Part shown: positions 50,658 to 59,753 of the stretch, piece after piece
How positions within the stretch are numbered: the stretch's first letter is position 1
How the letters are laid out: every line of letters starts with the position of its first letter
NCBI GenBank assembly: GCA_963785255.1
Contig: CAWAUR010000015.1
Span: 496,001 to 560,000, forward strand
Direction: 5' to 3'
Length of the DNA: 64,000 nucleotides
From: Bog-159 sp963785255
GTDB lineage: Bacteria > Acidobacteriota > Terriglobia > Bryobacterales > Bryobacteraceae
Notes under the pieces: generated by a model
Databases searched by the model: none
Seen by the model: the letters and a program-made list of their open reading frames with translations, nothing else
What the model was told of the DNA's origin: nothing
Translations under genes and position numbers: made by a program

Positions 50658-51560
50658 CTACAGGTCTTTCAAACTCTCGTCGAGGAGCTTGCGGGTGCCT
50701 TCGTACGGCTCGCCCTGGCCTTCGAATTCCATCGAGAAATAGCCGCGGTAACCGGCGGCTTTGGCGATGCCGAAGGTCTTGGCCATGCTTACGCGAAAGA
50801 CCTTGCCGTTATCGACCTCGGAATCCTTCACGTGCGAGATGTTGTAGGCGTGGCGGAACATAGCTTCCATGGCTCTGTAATTGAAATCTTCATCGCCCTT
50901 AAGCATGGAATTGCCAAAATCGGGAAGAGCGTGCAGCCAGGGACTTGCCACCGTCTCAATCACCTTCACGATGAAGAAGGCGTCTTCGGTGACCGTGTCG
51001 TCGTTCTCCAGGTTGATGACCACGTTGTGAGCGGCGCCGTAGTCGGCCAGTTGCTTCAGGCTGTCCGACGCGCGGCCCACATCGGGCGGCGTGCCGCGGG
51101 CACCCTGAATGTGCAAGCGGACGCTGGGCGAGCCCACGGCTACCGCGACATCCACCCACTTCCGGCCACCCACGATGGCTTTGTCACGGCGTGCCGGATC
51201 GGCATCGTACAAGCTGCCGCCGACGTTGGCGGGGATGTTCACGATGTACGAATGTGCCTGTTCGACTGAGCGCCGGAGTTCGTCGAGATAAGCAGGCTCG
51301 GTGGACGGAAAATGCGAGCTGAGCGGCTCGATGTTGTGGATGTTAAATTTTTCGACCACCATGGCGGCGAAATCGGTGAGCTTGGTACCGGGGTGCCCGG
51401 GGCGGTCCATGAAATTGCGGAAGGGATAAGACGCCACGGCTAACCGGTCGCGCGGCGCGGTGGGGAAGTGGATATCGGGCGCGGTGGCGGAGCGCGATTC
51501 GGGCGCGGCGGCCAAGGCGGCGCAGGATGCCAGGAAGGTGCGGCGAGTGAGGGGGGGCAT
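50658..51560 (-). CDS. Tat-exported sugar phosphate isomerase/epimerase-like TIM-barrel protein
   Basis: A 300-residue protein with a Tat signal (PPLTRRTFLASCAALAAAP) and a xylose-isomerase-like TIM barrel. Visible: LAVASYPFRNFMD, VEKFNIHNIEPLSSHFPS, VRLHIQGARGT, HNVVINLENDDTVTEDAFF (metal-binding Glu candidate), LHALPDFGNSM (Asp), YNISHVKDSEVDNGKVF (His/Asp) and GYFSMEFEGQGEPYEGTRKL (Glu). Several metal ligands of the fold are kept. Exported isomerase-like proteins are common in Acidobacteria and Planctomycetes; the substrate is unknown. A single gene with a family A repeat upstream. Confidence 0.85.
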   Translation of the reverse strand: MPPLTRRTFLASCAALAAAPESRSATAPDIHFPTAPRDRLAVASYPFRNFMDRPGHPGTKLTDFAAMVVEKFNIHNIEPLSSHFPSTEPAYLDELRRSVEQAHSYIVNIPANVGGSLYDADPARRDKAIVGGRKWVDVAVAVGSPSVRLHIQGARGTPPDVGRASDSLKQLADYGAAHNVVINLENDDTVTEDAFFIVKVIETVASPWLHALPDFGNSMLKGDEDFNYRAMEAMFRHAYNISHVKDSEVDNGKVFRVSMAKTFGIAKAAGYRGYFSMEFEGQGEPYEGTRKLLDESLKDL

Positions 51561-51584
51561 GGCTTCAGCTTAACGCGACAGCAG

Positions 51585-51625
51585 GCGGCCTACGAGGCCG
51601 CCGCAGGCTACGAGCCTGCCCCACA
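51585..51625 (+). repeat. Palindromic repeat family A, copy 6
   Basis: GCGGCCT-ACG-AGGCCGC and GCAGGCT-ACG-AGCCTGC, ending CCCACA, between the divergent isomerase-like and acylase genes. Confidence 0.9.
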
Positions 51626-51658
51626 ATGATAGACTAATTACCGCTGCGCTCAGTCTAT

Positions 51659-53741
51659 ATGAAACATCCTTGTTGGTTGCTTCCTTTCGCCGTGGCTTGC
51701 GCCCTGTCCGCCGCCACTGTCAGTCACCCCGCTGAAACCGCCCGCTCGGTGACTATCTATCGCGACACTTATGGCGTGCCGCATATCTTCGGACCGACGG
51801 ATGCCAGTTGCGTCTTCGGTTATGCCTATGCGCAGGCCGAGGATAATTTCCGGCAGATCGAAGACAGCTATCTGCGCGCGCTGGGCCGTGCGTCGGAGGT
51901 CTATGGACCGAAGACTCTGGACGACGATCTGGTGATTCGCACGCTGGAGATCCCGCGCCTGGCGAAGGCGGAATACGACCATACACCGATGCCGGTGCGT
52001 GCACTGCTGGATGCCTTCGGGGACGGCATCAACTACTATCTGGAACGGCATCCGCAAGTGCATCCGCGGCTGTTGGCGCGTTTCGAGCCCTGGTACATGC
52101 TGGCGTTCAATCGTTACGCGCTCTACTACTTATTCTTGTATGGCGAGACGGGTATCCCGAAGGAAGACACCGCGAAGATGGAGGATCAGCAAGGCTCGAA
52201 TATGTGGGCCATCCGGCCATCGAAGAGCGCCACCGGCCATGCCATGCTGTTTATCAATCCGCACCAGCCGTTCTTCGGGCCGGGCCAGTGGTATGAGGGG
52301 CATGTGCACAGTGACTCGGGCTGGGATATGACGGGCGCATCGTTTTTCGGCTCGGCTTTTCCGACGATTGGACACAACCAGCACTTAGGCTGGAGTCACA
52401 CGGTGAATAAGCCGGATGTATTCGACGTCTGGGAAGAGACTTTCGACAAGCCCGGCGATCCGCTGGCCTACCGCTACGACGGCGGATATCGCGAGGCCGC
52501 GGCGTGGACCGACTCCATCGCGGTGAAGACCGAACACGGGATCGAGACGCGCAGCTACAAGATGATGAAGACACATCACGGGCCAGTGGTGGCGCGGCGC
52601 AACAGCAAATGGCTGGCGGTGCGATTCGCGCGCTTCGAGGAGGGCGGGCAGATCGCGGAGTGGTATCAAATGTCGAAGTCGCGCAATCTGGCGGAATTCC
52701 GAGCCGCTATGTCGGCGCTGGCCGTTCCCATGTTCAATGCCATGTACGCGGACGATGCGGGGAACATCTTTTATCTCTACAATGGCGCCGTGCCGCGGCG
52801 GTCGCTTCAGTTCGATTGGTCGAAGCCGGTGGATGGGAGCACGCCGGAAACCGAGTGGCACGGGTTCCACACCATAGACGAATTGCCACAGGTATTAAAT
52901 CCGAAATCCGGATTCTTGCAGAATTGCAATTCCACCCCGTTCATGACCACCTTCGCGGACAACCCCGATCCGGCCGAATATCCGAAGTACATGGTGGGTG
53001 AAAGCGACACGGCGCGTGCCCGAATTTCCCGGCGTATTTTATGGAACAAGGAAAAATTTACCTTCGAGGACTGGGCGCGGGCGGCATTCGATACCTACGT
53101 GATCGAGGCGGAGACGGAGATTCCGCGGCTGGTGGCGGGTTGGGAGGCGCTGCGGCAGTCGGACGCGGGGCGGGCGGCGAAACTGGCGCGCGCCCATCGC
53201 GGAATTGCGGGTGTGGGACCACGTGGGCCGGAACTCCTCGGTACCCATGACGCTATTCAGCCTGTGGTACTGGAAGCAGGATCGGGACGCGAAGGCGAAG
53301 CAGGACCCCCTGGGAACGCTCGCGGGGATCGTGTCGGATCTGGCGAAGGATTTCGGCGCCTGGGAGGTACCTTGGGGCGAGATTAACCGGCTGGAACGCG
53401 CGCCATCGGGCGGGGATGAGCCGTTTAGCGATGCGCGAGAAAGCTTGCCGGTGGCCGGCGGGCCGGGGCCTGTGGGTATTGTTTTCAACTTCTATGCACG
53501 GCCGGAGAAGGGACAGAAGGAGCGCTTCGGCGTGGCCGGGCATTCGTTCGTCAGCGTGGTGGATTTCGGGCCGAAGGTGGAAGCCAGGTCGATTCTGGTT
53601 TTCGGCGAGAGCGCCGATCCTAAGTCGCCGCATTATTTCGATCAGGCGAAGCTTTACGCGAATCAGCAATTCAAGCCGGCCTGGTTCTACCTGGCGGATA
53701 TACAGGCGCACACGGAGCGGACTTATCATCCAGGAGAATAA
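51659..53741 (+). pseudogene. Penicillin acylase-family (Ntn hydrolase) gene, frameshifted
   Basis: Signal peptide (MKHPCWLLPFAVACALSAAT), alpha-subunit-like part, then the autocleavage/nucleophile Ser180 in DQQGSNMWAI and the beta-subunit. The frame is lost at about 53186-53195. The upstream frame reads AAKLARAHRG, while the true continuation, PIAELRVWDHVGRN and TLFSLWYWKQ, is in the next frame and runs to 53741. Adding one CG to the CGCGCGC run restores KLARAPIAELRVWDHV exactly, so a dinucleotide was lost. The family hydrolyses amides such as acyl-homoserine lactones or beta-lactam side chains. Repaired length is about 694 residues. Confidence 0.9.
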
Positions 53742-53761
53742 CGGACGAAAGTCGCGCGCCG

Positions 53762-53851
53762 CGGAAACCGCTCCCTGACAGTCGCGGCTCGGTAACAGCC
53801 GCGTCGACGGCACAGGATCTACCGAGCCGCGACCGTCAGGAAGCGGTCCCT
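53762..53851. repeat. Palindromic repeat family C, complete copy
   Basis: Arms ACCGCTCCCTGACAGTCGCG and CGCGACCGTCAGGAAGCGGT, extended inward by GCTCGGTA/TACCGAGC, around a ~32-nt variable centre. Long inverted repeat between the acylase and TonB-like genes. Confidence 0.85.
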
Positions 53852-53877
53852 CGGACGTTGGCAAGAAACGTGCTCTT

Positions 53878-55332
53878 GTGACGCCCGGTATGGCAGCGGT
53901 GGCGAGTGTAGCAGGCAGTTCAGGGGGCTATGTTTGGGAGGATCCCGGCGATTCCATCATGATCCAGGTGAGCCTGGAGGTGGTGGAGCGGCTGGGGATC
54001 GCCGTGCAACAGGGCCTGGGCGCAGGGCCGCGTGGCATCGAAATCGGCGGGATTCTGCTGGGACGGATGCTGCCGGGATATGGGCGGACCGTGCTCGTCG
54101 AAGATTTCGAACTATCGCCGTGCGAGCACTTGCGAGGCGCGTCTTACACACTTTCCCCAAGGGACCGGCGGCTGCTCGGTGCGCGCATGGCACGGCGCGC
54201 GGGAGTGCAGGTGGTGGGATACTTCCGCAGCCATACGCGGCCGGGGATGTATCTGGATCAAGACGATTTCGCAGTATTCAGCCAGTACTTTCCGGAAGCC
54301 TGGCAGGTGTTTCTGCTGGTTCGGCCATCGAATGACGGTCCCGCGACGGGCGGCTTCTTTTTTTGGGAGGACGGCGATATCAACCGGCGGTCGACGTATC
54401 GTCAATTTCCATTCGACAGCGCAGCGTTGATGGCGGACGGATTTCCGATCACGGGCGGGCAGCCCGCTGTTAAGCCAGTGGCCCCGCGTCCGGTGCCCGT
54501 TTCGGTGAGGCCAAAGCCTGTACCTGCACCCGTGCGCGCGGCGCGCAGGCTGCCATCGCTACCTTGGATCGTAGTGCCTATCATCGCGGTTCTGTTTCTC
54601 ATAGCAGGGCTTTTTGTTTCGGAAAATCAGACACCCGCGCGGGAGGTGGCGGCGGTAAAAACCAGTCCTCCGCCGGTGGAGCAGTTGCTGCCGGAACCGG
54701 CTCCGCGGCAGACGGTGGCGCCCGGCGCGGCAGTAAGCGCGCCGGCAGTGGAGGGCGTGGCGCCTCCGGCGGATGCCTTGCCGGCGGCCACATCCCAACC
54801 GGCCATGACAAAGCCCACAGCGCATCGAGCCAAAAAGCCGGTTGTAAAGGTTATCCCGGCGCCGCAAGTTCCGGCGGTGCACGCCACCACGCATGAGTTC
54901 GCGCCTCCGCCCGCACTGGCCGCGCCCTTGCAGCTTGAAGGGAGACTCGCTGCGGTGCTGCCCTCGCGGGTGAATACGGCGCCCGTGCCGGAAGTGGCCG
55001 TCAGCTATGACGCGCCGCGGGGCGGGGTGTTCCGGCGCGCGCTGCATAAGATCGAAGGCAACGACGGAGCGGAAGCCGGTGGGTTTAAGGATGCCGTTCC
55101 CGTGCGGAAGGTTTCGCCCGTGCGGCCCGCGAGTGTGAGCGCCGAAGCCAAGGCGGTGGATGTGAAGGTATCGATTGACGATGCCGGGCACGTGAATCGC
55201 GCGCAGTTAGTTAGTAAGAATAGCGAGTTGGGTGCGGTGGCGTTGGCGGCTGCTCGGCAGTGGCAGTTTACGCCGGCGCGGAAGCATGATAGGCCGGTGG
55301 CCAGCGAGATGGTGCTGCATTTCCGGTTCTAG
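53878..55332 (+). CDS. TonB-like protein with N-terminal degenerate JAB/MPN-like domain
   Basis: A 484-residue protein. Residues ~50-165 recall a JAB/MPN fold: GIEIGGILLGR with Glu55, VVGYFRSHTRPGMYLDQDD and VFLLVRPSNDG, GGFFFWEDG. The metalloprotease HxH...SxxD motif is degenerate (Arg117, His119, Asp127, Asp130). A Pro-rich linker, one membrane helix (about 229-247) and a second Pro/Ala-rich region follow. The C-terminus (about 415-484: AVDVKVSIDDAGHVNRAQLV, ALAAARQWQFTP) is a TonB_C domain. The N-domain would be cytoplasmic and the TonB end periplasmic, reaching an outer-membrane receptor. The start is uncertain: GTG 53878 or ATG 53890. Confidence 0.75.
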   Translation: MTPGMAAVASVAGSSGGYVWEDPGDSIMIQVSLEVVERLGIAVQQGLGAGPRGIEIGGILLGRMLPGYGRTVLVEDFELSPCEHLRGASYTLSPRDRRLLGARMARRAGVQVVGYFRSHTRPGMYLDQDDFAVFSQYFPEAWQVFLLVRPSNDGPATGGFFFWEDGDINRRSTYRQFPFDSAALMADGFPITGGQPAVKPVAPRPVPVSVRPKPVPAPVRAARRLPSLPWIVVPIIAVLFLIAGLFVSENQTPAREVAAVKTSPPPVEQLLPEPAPRQTVAPGAAVSAPAVEGVAPPADALPAATSQPAMTKPTAHRAKKPVVKVIPAPQVPAVHATTHEFAPPPALAAPLQLEGRLAAVLPSRVNTAPVPEVAVSYDAPRGGVFRRALHKIEGNDGAEAGGFKDAVPVRKVSPVRPASVSAEAKAVDVKVSIDDAGHVNRAQLVSKNSELGAVALAAARQWQFTPARKHDRPVASEMVLHFRF

Positions 55333-55343
55333 GCTGGCCACAG

Positions 55344-55376
55344 CGGCAGACCACAAAAAACGATGGTCTGCCCCAC
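55344..55376 (+). repeat. Palindromic repeat family B, copy 5, and left flank of the IS4 element
   Basis: GGCAGACCA / TGGTCTGCC around CAAAAAACGA-like loop bases, then CCCAC. Its GGTCTGCCCCAC reappears just beyond the right end of the IS4 element. Confidence 0.85.
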
Positions 55377-56762
55377 ACCTGTCCGGTTTAATTTTCCTGG
55401 GCGGGGATAAAGGGTCATTTTTCAGTCCGTTACAGTGCTACGTGCCGAAAACGATTTGAACTGTGATCCCCTATAGTGGGGTGTGAATCGAGGCCGAATG
55501 GTTTTCTCGCAACTGATGGACTTCGTTCCCCACGACGAATTTCAAGCCTGTGTTGCACGGCATAAAGCAAGCCGGCATTTGCGCCGTTTCTCCTGCTGGG
55601 ACCAGTGGCTGTGCATGGCATTCGCGCAACTGACGCATCGGGAAAGCTTGCGGGATTTGGAATCGTGCCTGCGGGCGGTCTCCGATAAGCTTTATCATTT
55701 GGGAATTCGTGGGGAGGTTTCGCGTTCCACGCTGGCAGATGCCAATGAACGGCGGGACTGGCGTGTCTATGCCGATCTGGCGCAAGTGCTCATCGCGATC
55801 GCGCGCCCGCTGTATGCGGGTGATCCGTTCGGCGTCGAGCTCGACAACACGGTCTATGCGCTGGACTCGACCACCATAGATGTCTGTCTCTCTTTGTGTC
55901 CCTGGGCCCCCTTCGAACGTTCCCGCGGCGCGGTCAAGATGCATACCTTGCTGGACCTGCGCGGCAGCATTCCCACGGTTATCGATATTACCCACGGCCG
56001 TTCCCACGACGTGTTGATGCTGGACCGGATGGCTTTCGAGCCTGGGGCTTTCTATGTAATGGACCGAGGATATCTGAGTTTCGGACCTCTGTTTCGCATT
56101 CATCAAACGGGGGCATTCTTCGTCACCCGCGCGCTGACCACCACGAAGATGGGACGTCAATATTCACGACCCGTGTCGCGGGCCACTGGTCTCCGCTCGG
56201 ATCAAACCGTGTTGCTGACTGGCGTGAAAACTCGGGACAAGTATGCGGTCGCGCTCCGTCGTGTGTCGTATTGCGACCTGCCCAGCGGCAAGCGATTCGT
56301 CTTTCTGAGCAATAATTTTCTGCTGCCTGCCCTCACCATCGCCCAGTTGTATCAGAGTCGGTGGGCTATCGAGGTGTTCTTCAAATGGATCAAGCAACAC
56401 CTCCGGATCCAGAGCTTTTTGGGCAATTCTGAAAATGCCGTCAAGACGCAGATCTGGATCGCGGTGAGCGTCTACCTACTGGTGGCCATCGCTAGGAAGA
56501 CGCTGGGCATTGAGGTGAGTCTCTACACTTTTTTGCAGGTTGTAGGACTCACCGCCTTCGAAAAACTGCCTATTTTACAGGTGTTTGAGACACCTAACTC
56601 GCGGCCGGAGCTACCGACCGACCCTAACTGCGTTTGTCAACTTGATTTGGCCCCTTTTGATACTCTCATTTGGCCCCACCTGGCCTTTGTGGCGCCTGCC
56701 GGTGCAGACGCCTCTGTTTGATCCGCTTCCTTAATTGCTAACGGACCGCATCTCGCGGAATT

Positions 56763-56881
56763 ATGCCCCGTCCATTTCTTGGAGGGTCCCGGCCGTAGCA
56801 AAGCCCTGCGAGGCCGTAGGCCGAGCGTTTAGGGCGTAGCGCAGGCCGGGACCCTCCAAGAAATTCGGACCGCCGGGGCAT
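56763..56881. repeat. Long inverted repeat inside the IS21 element
   Basis: Arms ATTTCTTGGAGGGTCCCGGCC (from 56774, read in two blocks) and its complement (56843-56864), flanked outward by ATGCCCCG/CGGGGCAT. The 48-nt loop contains further short palindromes. It lies just downstream of the third IS21 gene. Confidence 0.85.
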
Positions 56882-57237
56882 CACTCTACCGCTGCCGGGA
56901 CCTTCTTGGCCGGCTCGAACTTATGGTCGAAGGCGATCCTTTCCGTCGCCGGCAGGCGGACCCACTGCACTTCCAGGGGTTCATCGTCCAACTCGTCACC
57001 CAGGCACTCCAGTGTCATCACCTCCGCCAACCGGGTCTCTACCCAACGCGTGCACCGCCGGGTTTCTTCCTCCCCGCCGCTTTGCCCGCCTTCGCCGATC
57101 TCCAGAGCCCGCTGGAAGGCCGCCTCCCGGTTTTCGCTGCGAAACAGGTACACGCCCTCTTCCCAGTGGCGAATCCCGCGCCCTGCCACCATCTCCGCCC
57201 ACGCAATCCGCGCCCGATACCACTGTCGCCTCCTCAT
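56881..57237 (-). CDS. IS21 passenger gene, DUF4288-like 118-residue protein
   Basis: Small protein MRRRQWYRARIAWAEMVAGR, then IRHWEEGVYLFRSENREAAFQRALEIG, followed by a charged segment, LAEVMTLECLGDEL and EVQWVRLPATE. The W-Y-x-A start, EE-(G/S)-(V/I) strand, helix with repeated Ala and late TVRW-like strand resemble DUF4288 proteins; I cannot confirm it. The ATG at 57237 overlaps the istB stop by 4 nt, so it is coexpressed with the transposition proteins. Most IS21 elements have only istA and istB. Role unknown. Confidence 0.7.
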   Translation of the reverse strand: MRRRQWYRARIAWAEMVAGRGIRHWEEGVYLFRSENREAAFQRALEIGEGGQSGGEEETRRCTRWVETRLAEVMTLECLGDELDDEPLEVQWVRLPATERIAFDHKFEPAKKVPAAVE

Positions 57238-58016
57238 GCTTTCGCTCCTTTGCCTTGCTTCCGCTCCAAGGTGCGCAGGAACCGGTACGACTTGTCTCCG
57301 GTATCGATGATGTGCGCCTGATCCGTCAAGCGGTCCAGCATCGCCTTGCACAACCGCGCATTCGGGATTTTAGTGGTCCACTCCGAGAACGGCAGATTCG
57401 TTGTCACAATCACCGCCGCTCTTTCGGCCCGTCCGGCGATGACTTGAAACAGCAGTTCCGCCGCCGTGTCCGGCATCACCACGTAACCCAGTTCGTCAAT
57501 CACAATCAGGTCGTAACGCGTCCACCGATTCCTCACCCGCGTCAGCTCGGAGTGACCCTGGGCTTCCATCAGTTCGGTGACCATTTCCGCCGCCGTAGTG
57601 AAGCGCGCCCGCTTCCCCTGGCGGCAAGCCGCGACCCCCAGCCCAGTCGCCAAGTGCGTTTTCCCCGTGCCGGTATCACCCAGAAGAATGATCGGCTCCT
57701 TCCGCGCCAAATATCCTCCCTCACTCAGACTCCGCACCAGTCCCGCCGGTATGTGCGCGGCGCATTGGAAGTCGAACTCCTCCAGAGTCTTCACCGCCGG
57801 AAAGCGCGCCTCCTGTATCCGCCGCGCCATCGCCTTGCGGCCGCGTTCCTCGATCTCCCCTTCCAGCAGGGCTTCCAGATAGCTCAGATAGGTCTGCTTC
57901 TCTTTCACCGCTTGTTCGGCCAGACTGGCAAACTGGCTACCCAAAGTCGGTAGTCGCAGTTGTTTGGCATACTGCCGGATGGCGGCCTCATGCATCGGTT
58001 GGACGGCGGCGCTCAT
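57234..58016 (-). CDS. istB: IstB-like AAA+ ATPase of IS21
   Basis: Regulates target choice for the IstA transposase. The 260-residue product has an N-terminal helical domain (RQYAKQLRLPTLGSQFASLAEQA, LSYLEALLEGEIEERG, ARFPAVKTLEEFDF) and an AAA+ core with Walker A ILLGDTGTGKTHLA, Walker B YDLIVIDELGY and sensor VIVTTNLPFSEW. The ATG at 58016 overlaps the istA stop by 4 nt. Confidence 0.95.
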   Translation of the reverse strand: MSAAVQPMHEAAIRQYAKQLRLPTLGSQFASLAEQAVKEKQTYLSYLEALLEGEIEERGRKAMARRIQEARFPAVKTLEEFDFQCAAHIPAGLVRSLSEGGYLARKEPIILLGDTGTGKTHLATGLGVAACRQGKRARFTTAAEMVTELMEAQGHSELTRVRNRWTRYDLIVIDELGYVVMPDTAAELLFQVIAGRAERAAVIVTTNLPFSEWTTKIPNARLCKAMLDRLTDQAHIIDTGDKSYRFLRTLERKQGKGAKA

Positions 58017-59584
58017 TGGATCACCTCCGTCGTCACTTGGTCCACGGGCCACCCCGGCCGCAACCGATCATATTCCTCCAGGCGCGGTTGCGGCCGGTCA
58101 TAGCGATTCAGCGCTCCGATCTGCGCCGGCGCCACTATGCGCTGCGGCTCCCGCCCCCCGACGCTGAGCTGATAGCGCACCGCGGCTACATCCGAACACC
58201 CTAACTGCAGCGCTTCTTCCACCGCTTGTCGCACCCGCTCCGGCCCGTACTGGCGGGCCAACAGCAGCACGTCGATCATGGCGCGCGTGCCTTCCGGCTT
58301 GCCCTGCCGTTGCCGCAGCACCTCCCAGAACCGGTCGTAACTGGCCGGCCAGCGGCCTTGTGCGCGGCACTGCTCTAGCGCCGTCGATCCCGCCAACGCT
58401 CCCGGCTTCTTCACCAGCGCATCCAGGTAATGCTCTAACTCCAGCACCTTTTTATGCCGCTCATAACACCGCTCATGCCGGGCCACCCGCTTGCCCTGAT
58501 GCCAGACCTCCACATAGGCCGAGTACACCTTCACCTCGACCGTGGTGCCCACTGGCAAGGGCGCCGAGTAGAAGTTCGTCAATACCCGCACGCATCCGCT
58601 GCCATTGACCGCCGGAAAGTGCAGCGCGGCCAGATCGAACCCTTCCGCCACTAGCGGCAAGAGATGCTCTCGCTCGACGAGCATCCCCGCGCCGATGGAT
58701 TGCGCACGGCCCGCAATGACCCGGCCCTCTTCTTCCTTCGCGCTCGCCGTCATCAATAGGTTCAACTCTTCCAGGTCCCGGACCTGTGGCACCGGCACCA
58801 GATGGTTGCGCCGGAACTGCCCTCCCTCGCCCTCCACCCCACCCTTCTCGTGCCCTTCCCCCGGCGTGCAGAACTCCGCTTCGAATCCCCAATGCGAGCG
58901 GAAAGCAATGAACCGCACTGTCTCCTCGCGTTGGTGGCCGCGCAGGATTTTCTTTACCGCACTCCTCAGATTGTCGTACCGCAACACCCGGAAGACCCCG
59001 CCGAAATAGGCGAAAGCCAGCTCGTGCGCTTCCAGAAACGCTTGCTGGTTGGCATGCGGATAGGCCCGATGAAAGGCGCCTCCGCTGGCCATGCTGCGCA
59101 TGCAGAACTGGTAGGTCTTGCGCCGCTCCCCGTCGAACTCCGCCCAGCCTTCGTACCAATCCACCTGCCCCTCGCTGCCCCACGTATACGATTGCGGCAC
59201 AAAGGTCTCCCGGCCCAGCAAACCCATGGCGGCTTTTCTTTCGCGCACATACCGGCGCACCGTGGATTCGGCCACCTCCACTTCCGGCCTCTCCCGCCGC
59301 AATCGCGTAAAGATCCGGTGTGCGGTGTGTCGCTGCTTGCGCGGTGCCTGGCGGTCGCTCTCCAGAATCCCATCGATAAATGGAATCGCCGCCGCCAACC
59401 TCGGACGCTCCCGCTCCGGAATCTTCCGCTCGGCCGGTACCGCGCTGGCCAATGCTTTGCGCACCTCCCTCCGGTGCACGCCCAACTTCCGCGCCACCGC
59501 CCGTATGGTTCCGGCCCCATGTTCATACTCCCGCCGGATCTGCTCGTATAGTTCCACTTTGGCTCTCCTGTTCTCCAAAACCAT
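58013..59584 (-). CDS. istA: IstA-like transposase of IS21
   Basis: A 523-residue DDE transposase. N-terminal HTH (ELYEQIRREYEHGAGTIRAV, then ARKLGVHRREVRKAL), an rve integrase core starting at GQVDWYEGWAEFDG (first Asp) with VLRYDNLRSAV (second Asp) and EGHEKGGVEGEGGQFRRN (Glu region), then a C-terminal beta-barrel-like domain (VNGSGCVRVLTNFYSAPLPVG). The ATG at 59584 gives the usual MV.(E)NRRAKVELYE start. The frame is complete. Confidence 0.95.
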   Translation of the reverse strand: MVLENRRAKVELYEQIRREYEHGAGTIRAVARKLGVHRREVRKALASAVPAERKIPERERPRLAAAIPFIDGILESDRQAPRKQRHTAHRIFTRLRRERPEVEVAESTVRRYVRERKAAMGLLGRETFVPQSYTWGSEGQVDWYEGWAEFDGERRKTYQFCMRSMASGGAFHRAYPHANQQAFLEAHELAFAYFGGVFRVLRYDNLRSAVKKILRGHQREETVRFIAFRSHWGFEAEFCTPGEGHEKGGVEGEGGQFRRNHLVPVPQVRDLEELNLLMTASAKEEEGRVIAGRAQSIGAGMLVEREHLLPLVAEGFDLAALHFPAVNGSGCVRVLTNFYSAPLPVGTTVEVKVYSAYVEVWHQGKRVARHERCYERHKKVLELEHYLDALVKKPGALAGSTALEQCRAQGRWPASYDRFWEVLRQRQGKPEGTRAMIDVLLLARQYGPERVRQAVEEALQLGCSDVAAVRYQLSVGGREPQRIVAPAQIGALNRYDRPQPRLEEYDRLRPGWPVDQVTTEVIQ

Positions 59585-59753
59585 GGCTCCTTCCGGGCGC
59601 GATCGCCCAAAACAAGATACATGGTTTCTGATTTATACAGGTGGGGCCAAATCAGAGTATCAAAAGGGTCCAATTCAGAGTAGCGAAATCACTAACCAAT
59701 TGAATCTATTCAACTTTTAACCGGACACATGTGGGTCTGCCCCACTTAGCCAC

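Larger units (their letters stand above)
56629..59691 (-). mobile_element. Complete IS21-family element with passenger gene
   Basis: A 3063-bp element bounded by a 5-bp target duplication CTAAC (56624-56628 and 59692-59696). Both ends start TG. From base 27 of each end the inverted repeat reads TTTTGATACTCT, then (C/G)ATTTGGCCCCACCT; the outer 26 nt are more diverged. It carries istA, istB and a third small gene in one minus-strand operon with 4-nt overlaps. All three frames are open, so the element may be functional. Confidence 0.93.
55498..59720 (+). pseudogene. IS4-family transposase, split by IS21
   Basis: The gene runs from ATG 55498 (or GTG 55483) to 56628 and resumes at 59697-59720. 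It encodes FSQLMDFVPHDEFQACVARH, RRFSCWDQWLCMAFAQL and the DDE catalytic residues: Asp in ALDSTTID, Asp in YVMDRGYLSF, and Glu in YQSRWAIEVFFKWIK, the IS4 Y-R-E-K signature. At 56628 the frame enters IS21. Joined across the insertion the end reads LPTDPNQLNLFNF, the usual family C-terminus, so the gene was intact before IS21 arrived. In the disrupted form a chimeric tail leads to a stop at 56721, and all DDE residues remain, so activity is not excluded. Confidence 0.9.
55378..59730 (+). mobile_element. IS4-family insertion sequence, interrupted by an IS21-family element
   Basis: The ends are inverted repeats: TGTCCGGTTTAA at the left (from 55380) and TTAACCGGACA at the right (to 59727). GGTCTGCCCCAC occurs on both outer flanks (about 55365-55376 and 59733-59744), fitting a 10-12-bp target duplication in a family B repeat. 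The exact ends are uncertain by a few bases. Removing the IS21 at 56629-59691 and one CTAAC restores an intact element of about 1.3 kb. Confidence 0.85.
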
